Position numbers and translations under genes: made by a program
NCBI GenBank assembly: GCA_034359265.1
Contig: CP136896.1
Span: 15,531,501-15,595,500 of the forward strand
Origin: Canna indica
Taxonomy: Eukaryota; Streptophyta; Magnoliopsida; Zingiberales; Cannaceae
Reading direction: 5' to 3'
Length of the DNA stretch: 64,000 nucleotides
In this document: piece after piece, positions 54,094 through 64,000 of the stretch
Position numbering within the stretch: position 1 is the first letter of the stretch
How the letters are laid out: every line of letters starts with the position of its first letter
The notes under the pieces: generated by a model
Told to the model about the DNA's origin: nothing
Seen by the model: the letters and a program-made list of their open reading frames with translations, nothing else
Database searches by the model: none

Positions 54094-55909
54094 ATGGAGA
54101 CACGAGGGCGAGGGTGAGATCGAGGACGAGATCGAGGGCATCCTCCATTGATTCATTATCCTTATACGACCTCTACACAATCATCATCTGTAGATTTTAT
54201 AGTTGGAGCCACGATGTCTATGCCTACTCCTATTGTACCGGTGGTCGTTTCCACAACACCATCTATAATTGCGTCAATTCCCGTTACAGTTCCGCTAGAA
54301 ACACCTACTACTCCTACACCTTCGGCGTCATTGGCACCGACACCGATACCCTCGCCACCTTCAGTCCATTTGCATTTGATGCCATCACCTCCTATTGTGC
54401 CATATATCTATGTCTACACATGACACATCTGCTCCAACACAAAGTGACAATACTTTGCATCAAAGTCGAGTAAGATGATCAAATCAGCCTTCACAACTGC
54501 CAAAGACACTAGATGATAGACACTTATTAATTATTGATAAGAAAATGTATATAATGAGATTTTCAAACTACCATCATATTTTTATATATAAGATCTACTA
54601 ATTTGTGAATATTCTTTTTGCAACTTTCCCAAGACAGAAGTGGTTCAAGATATTTCATCAATAATTAAGGCAAATTTCACGGGTGTATGACCATATTGGT
54701 CTGAAGTACCATCACATCTGAAGGAGTTACTTTGGGACAAATTTAAGGTATTTGATTATGATAATCATATAATTATAATCTTTATCTTATGTTATATGTT
54801 GTTAATATATAAACTCATTATTGTAAGGAGTTAACTATTGTGTATTTGTCTTTTTCAGGTAGTTTATCGTTGGGATCCTTCTCGAACCGGTGAGGTTCGA
54901 GAAATATGGGATAGAACAGCTTGTCGAAGCTTTTCTGATAATATGTGTGATGCTAGAAACTATGCAAAAAGAAAGGCTAATACCGATGATATTAGCCGAA
55001 CTAGTGGTTTTGGCGCTCCATGGAGGTACTCCAGATATTTGGAATCAACTTATTACTGAGCATGGGGTCACAGATAAATGGAGGAGAAAATCAGTAGTCA
55101 GTCGTCATAATCACAAGAAAGAGGTAGATGGTGACATCACACATCATACAAGTAGATATATTTCATTTGTGGCTCATCGAAAAAAATTGGTATAATATTG
55201 ATAATATTATTGTCATAGAAAATTTATTTTATGATTATTAATTAAATATTATTTTATCATTTTTTTGTAGGAAGAAAAGTTGAATCGACCCCCTACACAT
55301 CTTGAGTTGTTTAAGCACACTCATAAGCGAAATAGAGGTGAGGATGACTATGTCGACACCAGATCGCAGAGAGTTGCGGTATGTACTTATTTTATAAGTG
55401 TTTATTTTTGAAATATAATTATTAACTAATTTTTAAAAAGTTTTACAGGAGTCTTATGAAACATCGATTGTAGAGAAGTATGGCACAGATGTAACATTAC
55501 ATCCGAATTTTGATCCTGAAGAATGGATTAATGCCTATGGACCTCCATCTCATAATTGGGTTTATGGTTTTGGATGTCGAGAGGGTATTAAATCCGTTAT
55601 TGGGAGTTCTAGCTTTGTAGGATCTGGTATATCCTCGAATTATGGGCATGGTCGGACAGAAGATGAGTGGAACATGATACAAAGGGAGATGACATCCATG
55701 CGACAGTACATTACTGATTTAGAGGCATCGATACAGTCACAAGTGCAATCACAAATGGAGACTCAAGTGCAATTACAAGTGCAAACTAAGTTCATTTACT
55801 GTTGACACAACTTGATTTTCCTATCATTTCTTTGCAATCAACAGATTCTCCTTCAACTGCACCACCTCCACCTCCTCCTCCACCTCCACCTTCATCCGTT
55901 GGATTATGA
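54094..55909 (+). pseudogene. Element B TNPA-like gene
   Basis: ATG at 54094 opens METRGRG and meets TGA at 54115, a CGA codon changed by one C-to-T, after which RGRDRGHPPL and a long Pro/Thr/Ser-rich part follow (to about 54423). The next exon (about 54633-54749) reads DISSIIKANFTGV, TGA, PYWSEVPSHLKELLWDKFK; introns 54750-54858, 55190-55270 and 55379-55448 are GT-AG. Exon 54859-55189 carries the plant transposase motif (VYRWDPSRTGEVREIWD, GGTPDIWNQL, TDKWRRKSVV) with a frameshift near 55025. Later exons give LNRPPTHLELFKHTHKR, EEWINAYGPPSHNWVYGFG and a coiled coil (QREMTSMRQYITDLEASIQ), then a run of prolines and a stop near 55907. Confidence 0.82.
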
Positions 55910-57009
55910 TTATGGTACGTTGCATCTCTCAATAGATAGACTTCACAATAAGCAGATCTCTTATTTTGATTGTTGATTAATCAAACATAATCTAGCTCAA
56001 CTGAACACTGCATCATATAGAATGTTCTTAAACTCAACATAAGATTCATTAAGCTCAACTGGACACCATTATTAGGATTTATCAAATGATAGTTAGAATT
56101 TATTCTGACTCCTATAATTCTCAATAGTTTCTCTATATAGCTTTAATTAAATTAGCATTTTCAATCCTAATGATGGTGTTTCTTCTTGGCTGCCACCGGC
56201 TTTTATGTCTTTAATTTTCCACCTACCTATGCATGATAAATTCTATATCATAATATATACTTCATGGCATGTTAACTTAGCATTTCCAATACTTCATGCA
56301 TGACTAATTCTATATACCACCTCATAAATTTTGTATCATAATTCATGCATGTGTGTTATGCCGGGGTTGCTGGAAATTAAACATTAGTGGAGTTAGAAAA
56401 AAATATCAAGTTTTCACTTACTCATACTATAGCAAAAAAGAATATGTGCTTTTATCTAAAATTGAGTACTTGATTTATTCAATCTTCAAGTTGTTCCTCA
56501 TTTTTTTGAGAATAATCATTTTCATTGTCAAGAGTTATCTGCATCTGTGTTGATAGTGTGTTTTCTTTGTGGATCAATGTTCTAAGATTTATTTGGTTCT
56601 TTAGTTCATTTTTTTTTAGTTCTTTCTTTTATTTTCAGTACAGATTTTAGTTCTTTTGTGTTGATCTTGTCAGGTTTATTAATATCTCTATAATATTTAC
56701 ATGCAGGTATACAAAGGATGAAAAGTTTTGGTGTAAAGATATACATTTTGGCAAACAAGAATCAGCAATATGTATTTAATTTTGAAATCGGAATATGTAT
56801 TTTGAAATATTTTGGAATCAATTGAAATCATATGATCTATGTATTTTAAAATTACTTGTGAATTTAATTAAATGTATCATTATTGAGAGTATATATGTTT
56901 CTGTGGTTGTGTGGATGATATGAGAAGTAAATACAGGTTTCAGGAATTTAAATATGTATTAGTATAAATGTATGAAATCAGGTGTATAAATGTATGAAAT
57001 CTGATGGTC
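55910..57009 (+). other. Element B 3' untranslated region
   Basis: AT-rich and without coding motifs. A TTTACATGCAG acceptor-like site at about 56706 may end a 3' intron. Nothing else recognised. Confidence 0.5.
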
Positions 57010-57457
57010 AGATTTACCAATCGAAATATATATTGCCGACAGATACATTCCGTTGGTAATACCAATGAAAATACCGACGGATCTATCAGTTGGTACTATC
57101 AACAGAGCTATACCAACGGATCCATATGTTCCTAATACCAATGGAAAAGTAGACGTTGGTAACAACGATGACACGAATTTCCGTTGGTATTACCAACGAA
57201 AATATATCTGTTGGTCTTACCAACAAATGTATATCCATTGGTATTACCAACGTATTAATATGTGCGTTGGTAATACCAATAGACTCAAATGTCCGTCGGC
57301 AATACCAACGAATTTTACGACATCTGTCAGTATTACCTAGCAGATTTTATCGATAGATGTTACCGATAGAAAAATATGTCGGTAAAAATATTACCAACGG
57401 ATTTTGGACTATCACCGATGGATTTAATCCGTCGGTGATAGCTTATTTTTTTTTAGA
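57010..57457. repeat. Right subterminal repeats of element B
   Basis: Some fifteen copies of CCGTTGGTAATACCAA-like and ACCGACGG-like units in both orientations over 430 bp; many units are themselves palindromic (TTGGTATTACCAA). The array ends CCGTCGGTGATAGC plus a T-run that resembles the complement of the left terminus. Confidence 0.85.
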
Positions 57458-57862
57458 TATTTCTATATCAAATGTGGCCTAATAATATATAAAGTTTTAC
57501 TTTTTATTCTTAGATGGGTGTAATAACATATAATGCACAATCTCTTTCCATTTTAAAATATAATAGAATGATTTCATATACTTACATTGGTGGTTTAGAT
57601 TAATTTCTTGACTGGAAATTATTAGTCTATTTGAAAGACAACGTGAGCATTTGATGAGCACACGATTATTCATCCTTGTATTCAAGGTATGCGTATCTTT
57701 TAAGGCATAATTGGAGGTTTCCACCCACCGTAATATAATTAATTTAAATGAATAGTAAAATACATGATAAATCTAGGAATTAAAATTAAAATTAAAAGAG
57801 GATAGACCCACTTGTAGCTTGGTGGTTACTGGTTAGACATCTAGGCATATTTTTTAAGTTTA
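57458..57862. other. AT-rich flank after element B
   Basis: No coding motif or repeat recognised. Confidence 0.5.
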
Positions 57863-58845
57863 AGTATGTGTTTGATTGGATGGAATGAATTCATAAGTAA
57901 TAAGAATAGACAAAGAATGAGAATAGATAAGGAATAGAATAGATAATAAATAATATTATCTTGTTTGGTTGACATTGTAAATAGGCCAATAATATAATTA
58001 TTTTATTTGATTAACATAAAAAATAGATAAGAAATATAAAGTTAAATAATCAAAATATCTTTTTTAATAAAACTTAATATATTTACTTTGTTTACTTCAC
58101 ATATAGAATATACAATGAATTGAGAAAAAAATAATTAAAATATTTTTCTAAAAATATAATAAATTATATTCTAATTTATTCTAATTAATAACAATATAAT
58201 AAAAATATGAATCAATATAAATAATTTATTAATTTAAAATAATCAAATACTATTATTTATTTTATTTTCATAAAAAATAATTGAATTTCAAAAATAATTA
58301 TTAAAATATTAGTTAATAATAAAATAATAATTATCTATTTAATATATGTAACTATTAAAATTAATTTAATAATTTAATTTTTATATTCTCATTATAAATA
58401 TTGAATGACAAAATATATAGGAAAATATCTAAAATATCCTTCTAAAATATATAAATTATACTATGATTTATTTTAACTAATAAAAATATAATAAAAATAT
58501 AGATTAATGTAAAACAATAAAAAAATTATTTATTTTATTTTCATAAAAAACTAAATCTTAAAAAAATTATTATTATATTTAATAATAAAATAATAATTAT
58601 CTATTTAAGATATTCAATTCTTAAAATTAATTTAATAACTTAATTTTTTATACTATTACGTAATATTATAAAAATTGAATGATAATATAGAAAAATATCA
58701 TAAAGAATAGACAATGAATACTATTTCTAGGGTTGAGATAAGGAATAATATTCCTCATGTATTCCCCGTGCATGGAGAATAATATTTCTTATCTATTCCT
58801 TATGGTTCACCTATTCCTTGTCTATAAGTTGCAATCAAACAAAGA
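57863..58845. mobile_element. Possible AT-rich terminal-inverted-repeat element
   Basis: GTTTGATTGGATGGAATGAA at the left, followed by ATAGACAAAGAATG and AATAGATAAGGAATA, is mirrored at the right by TATTCCTTGTCTATAAGTTG and CAATCAAAC. Inside, two related AT-rich blocks (about 58150-58380 and 58430-58660) look like an internal duplication. No target duplication confirmed and no coding frame. A MITE or a longer non-autonomous element would fit. Confidence 0.45.
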
Positions 58846-58979
58846 AATAAGTGGGGCATAAGAAATAGTATTTCATTCCTCATCTATTTCATTCAACCCA
58901 CACTACCTAAGGGTTGGATATATCTCTAGTTGTAGCGTCTTGTGTGCATATTCTCACGTTTGTATACGATATAAATCAT

Positions 58980-58980
<1 letters not shown>

Positions 58981-59050
<70 letters not shown>
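58981..59050. repeat. TAA trinucleotide microsatellite
   Basis: About 23 perfect TAA units. Confidence 0.95.
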
Positions 59051-59053
<3 letters not shown>

Positions 59054-59454
59054 AGGTAAATTTATTTATTTACATTTAAAAATTAAATAAACTAAAGCGT
59101 TTGACATTTAAATATTTTATATAAATTAAGTTTTTTAGTGGAGGTCTAGACGCTTCCTTAAACATATTCGGAGTAATTAATTATTGTTTTGTCTATTGAA
59201 TTATTTGATTCCTGATGTTGCTTCAGAATTGAATATAGTTTTTAGCTCTCGGGTTGGGTACCAGTGTTTAACTTGCTAGCTCTTCTAGAATAAGCCCTAA
59301 GGCCTCCTAATCCTAACTCTAGCTCTAAATCTCTTGCTTTAATGGGAACTTCTTATAAAAGGCATAGGGTAGCATCATTCCTGAAAGCCCTTCTTTAGCA
59401 ATTGTTCCAATTCCTAGCACTTTTACCCCTCTCCAAAATATTTCTGACGAATAT
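59051..59454 (+). other. Sequence upstream of the LINE fragment
   Basis: AT-rich at first, then a moderately GC-containing part (59270-59450) that may be the 5' untranslated part or gag-like end of the LINE. No frame is recognised. Confidence 0.4.
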
Positions 59455-60111
59455 TTGGAATTGAAATGCTAGAGGGGCCTACCCTTCATGTGATAAACTT
59501 TATTCATTTGCATATTAAAAACTCTGCTATCAAAGTCTGTGTCATTTAAGAGACTCATTTAAATGAAATCAAATCTGTCATATTCATCAAAGCTTTAGGT
59601 AGGCATTGGCAAGGTGTTTGTCAGCTAGTACCGGTGCTTCCGGTGGCATAATTATTGCTCGGAATTTTAATATTGTTGAGGCTCAATTAATTTTCTCCCG
59701 TGCTCAGTTTATTAATGTTGTTAATAAGATTGATAATTCTACTCCATTTTATCTTTCTGCTTTCTATGCTAGCAATGACTCTTTTTTGAGGGCCTCTCTT
59801 TGATTTCCTTTAATTGTATGAATTTATTTGCTTACCCATGGTTTCTCATGGGTGATTTTAATTGTATTCTGCATAATTCAAATAAATTTGGTGATGCTTT
59901 TTTAAAATTCAGTCAATTATTGATTTTCACAACTTTGTTAATAAATGTGGTCTAATTGATTTAGGCTTTAACGGTAGAAATTTAATTGGACTAATAACAG
60001 AGTAGGTCCTAATAAAATCCGTAATAGACTTGATAGGGTTTTCTCGAATGCTGCTTGGCTTCATTTTCAAGAAAATGCTATTGTTACTCATTTGAATAGG
60101 ATTACTTCAAA
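59455..60111 (+). pseudogene. L1-type LINE, endonuclease domain fragment
   Basis: Translating with frameshifts gives the apurinic endonuclease domain that begins ORF2 of plant L1-type LINEs: IWN...NARGAYPS, IKVCVI-stop-ETHL (near 59550), GRHWQGVC, ASGGIIIARNFNI, PFYLSAFYASNDSFLRASL, FLMGDFNCIL (near 59848), then WTNNRVGPNKIRNRLDRVFSNAAWLHF and HLNRITS. The ETHL glutamate and the GDFN motif are catalytic signatures of the family. At least three frameshifts and several stops are present. The protein breaks off at NRITS, where SDH normally follows, because A3 starts at 60112. The reverse transcriptase would lie beyond A3, outside the window. Confidence 0.85.
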
Positions 60112-60465
60112 CACTACTGGAATAACAAGCATCAGCAACAGCTCCATCCGTTGCTGAGCCGTTGTTGAAAGGCATCAGCAACGGCTTACAATGGCCCGCC
60201 TCGTTGCAACGTAGCCGTGGCAGAAAATCACGTTGTTGATAACTTAGCAACGTATTAGCAACGGTTCTACCACAGCTGCTGGGCCGTTGTAGATATGTAC
60301 ATCAGCAACGGCGCAGTGGCCGTGACAAGGTCGTTAGTGAAAGCCCGTTTTTAAGCTGTTGTTGTAGGTCGTCAACAATAGCTTTGAGGTTGCGGCCCGG
60401 GAAATATGATACACTTTCAGTAACGGCTTTCCCACGGACAACCATGATCGTTGCTGATGATGTTA
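60112..60465. repeat. A3 left terminus and subterminal repeats
   Basis: CACTACTGG, then CATCAGCAACAGC, GAGCCGTTGTTGA, CAGCAACGGCTTA and others in both orientations up to about 60460, collinear with 33100-33420 of A1. Confidence 0.88.
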
Positions 60466-60735
60466 ACCTGTAACTGAAAAGTTTTAAATTTTTTAATTTT
60501 CATTAATACATTGATACTTTTAACCTGATACATAACTCACACACTTATACACACATCTATTCACATACACATCACAGATACACCCAGATATACATCAAAA
60601 TAATTATACTTATATTTATAATTATCCATAATCATATAAAAACTAATCAAATTCAAAATCGTATCAATATCCAAACGAAACAAGTCAATCAAATATAGTA
60701 TCCAAGTAACAAAGTCAATCTAAACAAAATAATAA

Positions 60736-62236
60736 ATCTCACGACGACGGTAGAGGAAGGGACGGTAGAGGAAGGTCTGGATCATAATATGGCGGGGTCT
60801 AGAGTGCTTGGATGTACACCAGCATGGACTGACTCGAGAACGATGGATATGATGATGCCGAAGGGATGCCTCCTCCGGTATAAGTTGAGATGTTGCGTAG
60901 CATAGCATGGATCTCCATCATCATTTGACTCTAACGCTCCATCATCTCACTCTGACGCGCGATCGTCTCCTCTAGTGTCCTTATCCTGCTACCCTGATCA
61001 TAACTAGTACTAGAGGTGGACGACCACTCACCAGCAACCGGAGGGGTCGGTGCCCTAAGTAGTCCTAGCACGGCTCACACATGACCACTATCCGCAAAGT
61101 CATATACAAGACCGTTGTCCCAGCCACCTGCAGCCTCGACCCACGCTCCTGCGTCAAAGTCCTCGGGGGTACCCCCATGCTGAATCACCGTCTGAGTGTA
61201 GGTCTCCTACTCTAGTTTGATTTTTTGTTTCATATTTTTCCTAAAACTTAAATTATAAATAAATAATGAATAATTTAAACAAATATACTTACCATAATGA
61301 TTGCAACGCAGTTGTTAATGTACTCCCCTATCCCATGTCCTCGATGGTGAGTCTGCTCAAACACCTCCATCGGGGAGGGTCGCTGGAGAGTCTCGTCGTC
61401 CATCATCGTCGTCTACATTTATAAAACAAATAAATTAATTATTACATAAAGTAACAAATAAAATATATAATTAAAAGTAAGGTATAATATATACTTACCA
61501 TACGACGATCGTGCACTGCAAATGAAATAGAGCCGACAGTGTGACGCGCTCCTCCCCTCGACATGCGATTTCTAGCCGCAGTCCTAAAAACCACCTGCTA
61601 TTGATCCGTCAATCATAATGCCACGAGCTGATCCCATATATCTGGAGTAATCCAATCGGGGCCGTATCCTCGAGTCTCCACGATGTTTGTGGTCCCAGCT
61701 CAGGCCATCGCCTGGGACCAAGTATGCCCCAGCTGGCCGTTGTACCTCTGCCGAGAAATAGCCTCCTAGGTAGTGTAAATGAAGGACCTTTGGTCCTTAG
61801 GCCATGTATAGCGAGCCTGCAAAATAATAATATCAGTACCAATATTATTCATCATGTATATTAAAAAAATTAATATGTGTCTCAAACTCGCGCCATAGCA
61901 TGTCGACATGCTCACTGGGCACGTGAGACCACGTGGGTCATGCCCCGTGCATGTGACTATGTAATAATGATATAATGAATTTAGTAATAATTCATAATTC
62001 ATAATACATTACCGCTCCCCAATCACACTAATGAGTCTGTGTGAGTCTGTGGCTGGCGGAGGCTGCCACCTGTTCGGCCCGCGTTGCCGCCTGCATCTCG
62101 ATGAACTAGCCTCGGCGGCATGAGTATCAATGGCAAGAGTATCACCGGCAGGAGGATCAGCAACATGAGGAAGTGCTAGAGTCTGACCGATTGGAGACTC
62201 CGAAGCTCTCATCCGCGATAACCAGGACTTGACATA
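60736..62236 (-). pseudogene. A3 TNPA-like gene
   Basis: Blocks match all five A2 exons. Exon 1 starts with ATG at about 62234 but a small deletion after GYRG shifts the frame to a stop; the later part reads SESPIGQTLALPHVADPP and RLISVIGER. About 100 bp covering the start of exon 2 and its acceptor are missing near 61953. Exon 3 (about 61500-61820) and exon 5 (about 60736-61210) have several changes. The GC donor of intron 2 seen in A1 and A2 reads GAG|ACACAT here, so that splice site is lost. Confidence 0.8.
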
Positions 62237-62307
62237 TCTGTCGAATAAGCATATAATTAGATTATATATATAGTAGAGATATATTTAATATAAGATATAC
62301 TTTACAA

Positions 62308-64000
62308 TTATTCCTCATCATCTGAGTAATAGTCTTCGAATTCTTCCTCTTCTTTCTCTTCTTCATCTTCTTCATCTCTAGCTTCCTCAACTTCATGATC
62401 GTCATCATCAACATATTCAATTTCTAATTGAATTGATGTTGTGTCTGCATCCTCGAGTATTGGAATAATACGATCTATAGCAGGAGGACCATCTTCTTGA
62501 TAGAAATCATCTGTCACATCAGGTATCGGCTCATTTTCTCCCTTTATCGGATCAATTCTTCCTCTACCTTTAGTCTTACAGACTACACACCAATCTGCTC
62601 TATCTTTATCTCGAGCCGGATACTCCGCGTAATATACTTGTTCGACTTGTGATGCCAATATAAAAGGTTTATTTGCTGCCAATTTCGATTTGTAATTAAC
62701 CTCAACAAGTTTATATTTTGGATGAACCTTCGTGCCCTTTTCTGTTGTATCGAACAAATGACATCTAAATAGGATAAATGATTTCAAGCCGAAGTAGTGC
62801 AACTCTATCACTTCTTCCACCAGTCCATAAAAATTCATATCACATTCAATATACGTTGTCCCTTTCACACAAACCCCGACATTCATTATCATCTTTCTAA
62901 ATGCATACTCAACCGTGTGAAATTTATACCCATTAACAAAATATCCGCTATAATACGGCACTAGTCGTGAAGGTCCACTAACAAACTCAAATATTCTTTC
63001 ATCTATTTCAACTCTGTGATCTTTGCTGTAAGCCCGAATCTAAATAGGGAAATCACGATTCTATAATCTCTCTAATTCTTCATCGTTGTGAATAGAGTAT
63101 TTTTGCACCATCTCAATGTCAAATATTTCAATGAATTGTTCAATCTCTGGACAATTGAGTAATACGTACAATTGTGCCAAATGATACTCTTCGTCGCTTA
63201 AGTGTCGAGATGGACAAGAACCAAAAGCACGACCAGAGTGACAAAATATATTTAAGCGTCCATCTGAATGTCGAACTCCCCCGTCGTCGTTACGTGGAAG
63301 ACGATCAAATCTTGTCTGTACTGTCGATTCAAAGTAAAATGAGTAGAATGTTAAAATTTCTTGGATGATATACAATTCAGATATTAATCCTTCCACATCT
63401 GCGGTGTTCTTTACTTTCAAGTGCTACCATATCTTCGACTCGAAAGACATTTGCACAAATGCTTCTAAAAAACATACTTAATTTAATCAACGGACCCCAA
63501 ATATTATCATGTAGAAGATCTCGAAATGCGATTGAAAGCAATCTCTACATGAATACATGGCAATCATGGCTCTTCATCCTTGATATTATGCAATCATCAA
63601 CGTTCACACATTGAGATACGTTTGAGGCATATCCATTGACAAACATCTTTGATTTGTTGTTTATTGAACACATACAGGGCCTTCGGCTTCAAATATCGTT
63701 TGTTGACCTCTTGTAACTTCAACTCTGGTTTCTTACAAAGTACTTTTATATCATGTCGGGCTTTGACATTATCTTTAGTTTTTCCGAAAACATCCATCAA
63801 AGTGTTGAAAATATTATCAAATATATTTTTTTCAATGTGCATGACATCCAAATTATGCTAAATCAGTAATGAACTCAAATACAACAATTCCCAAAAGATA
63901 CTTTTTTTACTCGGTTATGTGTTTGACCAAAGCCCCACACTCTTTCATTCTGATCAAACACTATCTCTGGAAGTGTTGAAACATGTGCTAACATTTGTTC
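62308..64000 (-). pseudogene. A3 TNP2-like transposase, C-terminal part
   Basis: Reads the C-terminal half of the A2 protein: an acidic end (FEDYYSDDEE at 62308), DUF4216 (GVCVKGTTYIECDMNFYGL), stops near 63040 and 63061 (in DFPTWI), the DUF4218 part with a deletion of about 190 bp at 63416 and one of about 22 bp at 63632, and the LDVMHIEKNIFDNIF motif near 63845. It runs off the window, so the N-terminal half is unseen. It cannot encode a working enzyme. Confidence 0.88.

Larger units (their letters stand above)
32640..57457 (+). mobile_element. CACTA (En/Spm) element B, degenerate, hosting two family A elements
   Basis: The left end reads TACTGCAAGAAAACAAAG, a one-base change from a CACTGCAAGAAAA terminus, followed by ACCGACGG repeats. 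The right end has CCGTCGGTGATAGCTT followed by a T-run that imperfectly matches the complement of the left end. Subterminal repeats of the same family (ACCGACGG, TTGGTAATACCAAC) occur only at 32660-32740 and 57010-57440. Plus-strand TNP2 (49732-53882) and TNPA (54094-55909) pseudogenes lie between. A1 (33087-39762) and A2 (42512-49424) are nested in its 5' part; without them it is about 11.2 kb. The borders are less certain than for A2 and no target duplication can be assigned. Confidence 0.75.
60112..64000 (-). mobile_element. CACTA element A3, incomplete at window edge
   Basis: The left end CACTACTGGAATAACAAGCA is followed by about 350 bp of AGCAACGGC repeats and then the same body as A1 and A2: TNPA (62236-60736) and TNP2 (from 62308 to beyond 64000) on the minus strand. 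The left flank is AAA; the right end lies outside the window, so the target duplication cannot be tested. It is inserted in a LINE. Both genes carry stops and deletions. Confidence 0.88.

Noticed and set aside
54048..54473. 141-codon frame overlapping the start of B TNPA
   Set aside because: It runs in a different frame from the Pro/Thr-rich TNPA part (54148-54423), which fits the exon order better.

Overview
This window reads as plant nuclear DNA, almost certainly from a flowering plant, made almost entirely of transposable elements. The families support this: Ty1/copia elements of SIRE-like and Angela/Tork-like type, LTRs resembling Ty3/gypsy chromoviruses, an L1-type LINE, hAT and Mutator-type non-autonomous elements, and two CACTA (En/Spm) families with plant-type TNP2 and TNPA genes. 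I see no host protein gene, tRNA, rRNA or CRISPR array. The species cannot be named from sequence alone.

Layout. 1-6050 is one copy of a direct repeat whose second copy lies at about 29645-32008. The second copy lacks three insertions present in the first, so it serves as the empty site for a 2.6-kb solo LTR (989-3584), a 366-bp hAT MITE (3851-4216) and a 759-bp fold-back element (4511-5269). 6051-7289 holds element scraps and short repeats. 7294-8624 and 19941-20714 are two halves of a SIRE-like copia pol, split by a complete but dead Angela/Tork-like copia element on the minus strand (8625-19935, target duplication AGGAG). The upstream LTR of that element was itself replaced in the middle by a gypsy LTR fragment and a SIRE 3' end with LTR (16180-19505). 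20850-25060 is another SIRE-type element end with its 3' LTR. 25070-29577 holds more LTR scraps and a 28-bp minisatellite.

32640-57457 is a degenerate CACTA element, here called B, with plus-strand TNP2 and TNPA pseudogenes. Two members of a second CACTA family, here called A, sit inside it. A1 (33087-about 39762) is decayed. A2 (42512-49424) has target duplication TAC, a 1156-codon TNP2 ORF and a five-exon TNPA gene that both read through. 57458-59454 is AT-rich DNA with a terminal-inverted-repeat element and an AAT microsatellite. 59455-60111 is a LINE endonuclease fragment cut by a third family A element, A3, which runs off the window end at 64000.

How the parts work together. In CACTA elements TNP2 (TnpD-like) is the transposase, and TNPA binds the short subterminal repeats next to the CACTA ends. 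In family A those repeats are built on AGCAACGGC and its complement; in family B on CCGTTGGTAATACC and ACCGACGG. A2 is the only element here whose protein genes look functional, so it could in principle supply protein to A1 and A3, although its own low-coordinate end has lost most of the repeats. The copia elements carry stops, frameshifts and lost catalytic residues.

I did not find a convincing new biological system. The most interesting items are the A2 gene pair with a conserved GC-AG intron and a shared splice acceptor, a B intron whose 5' end copies the next exon, an organelle-like group II intron fragment inside B, and the natural empty-site comparison given by the direct repeat.
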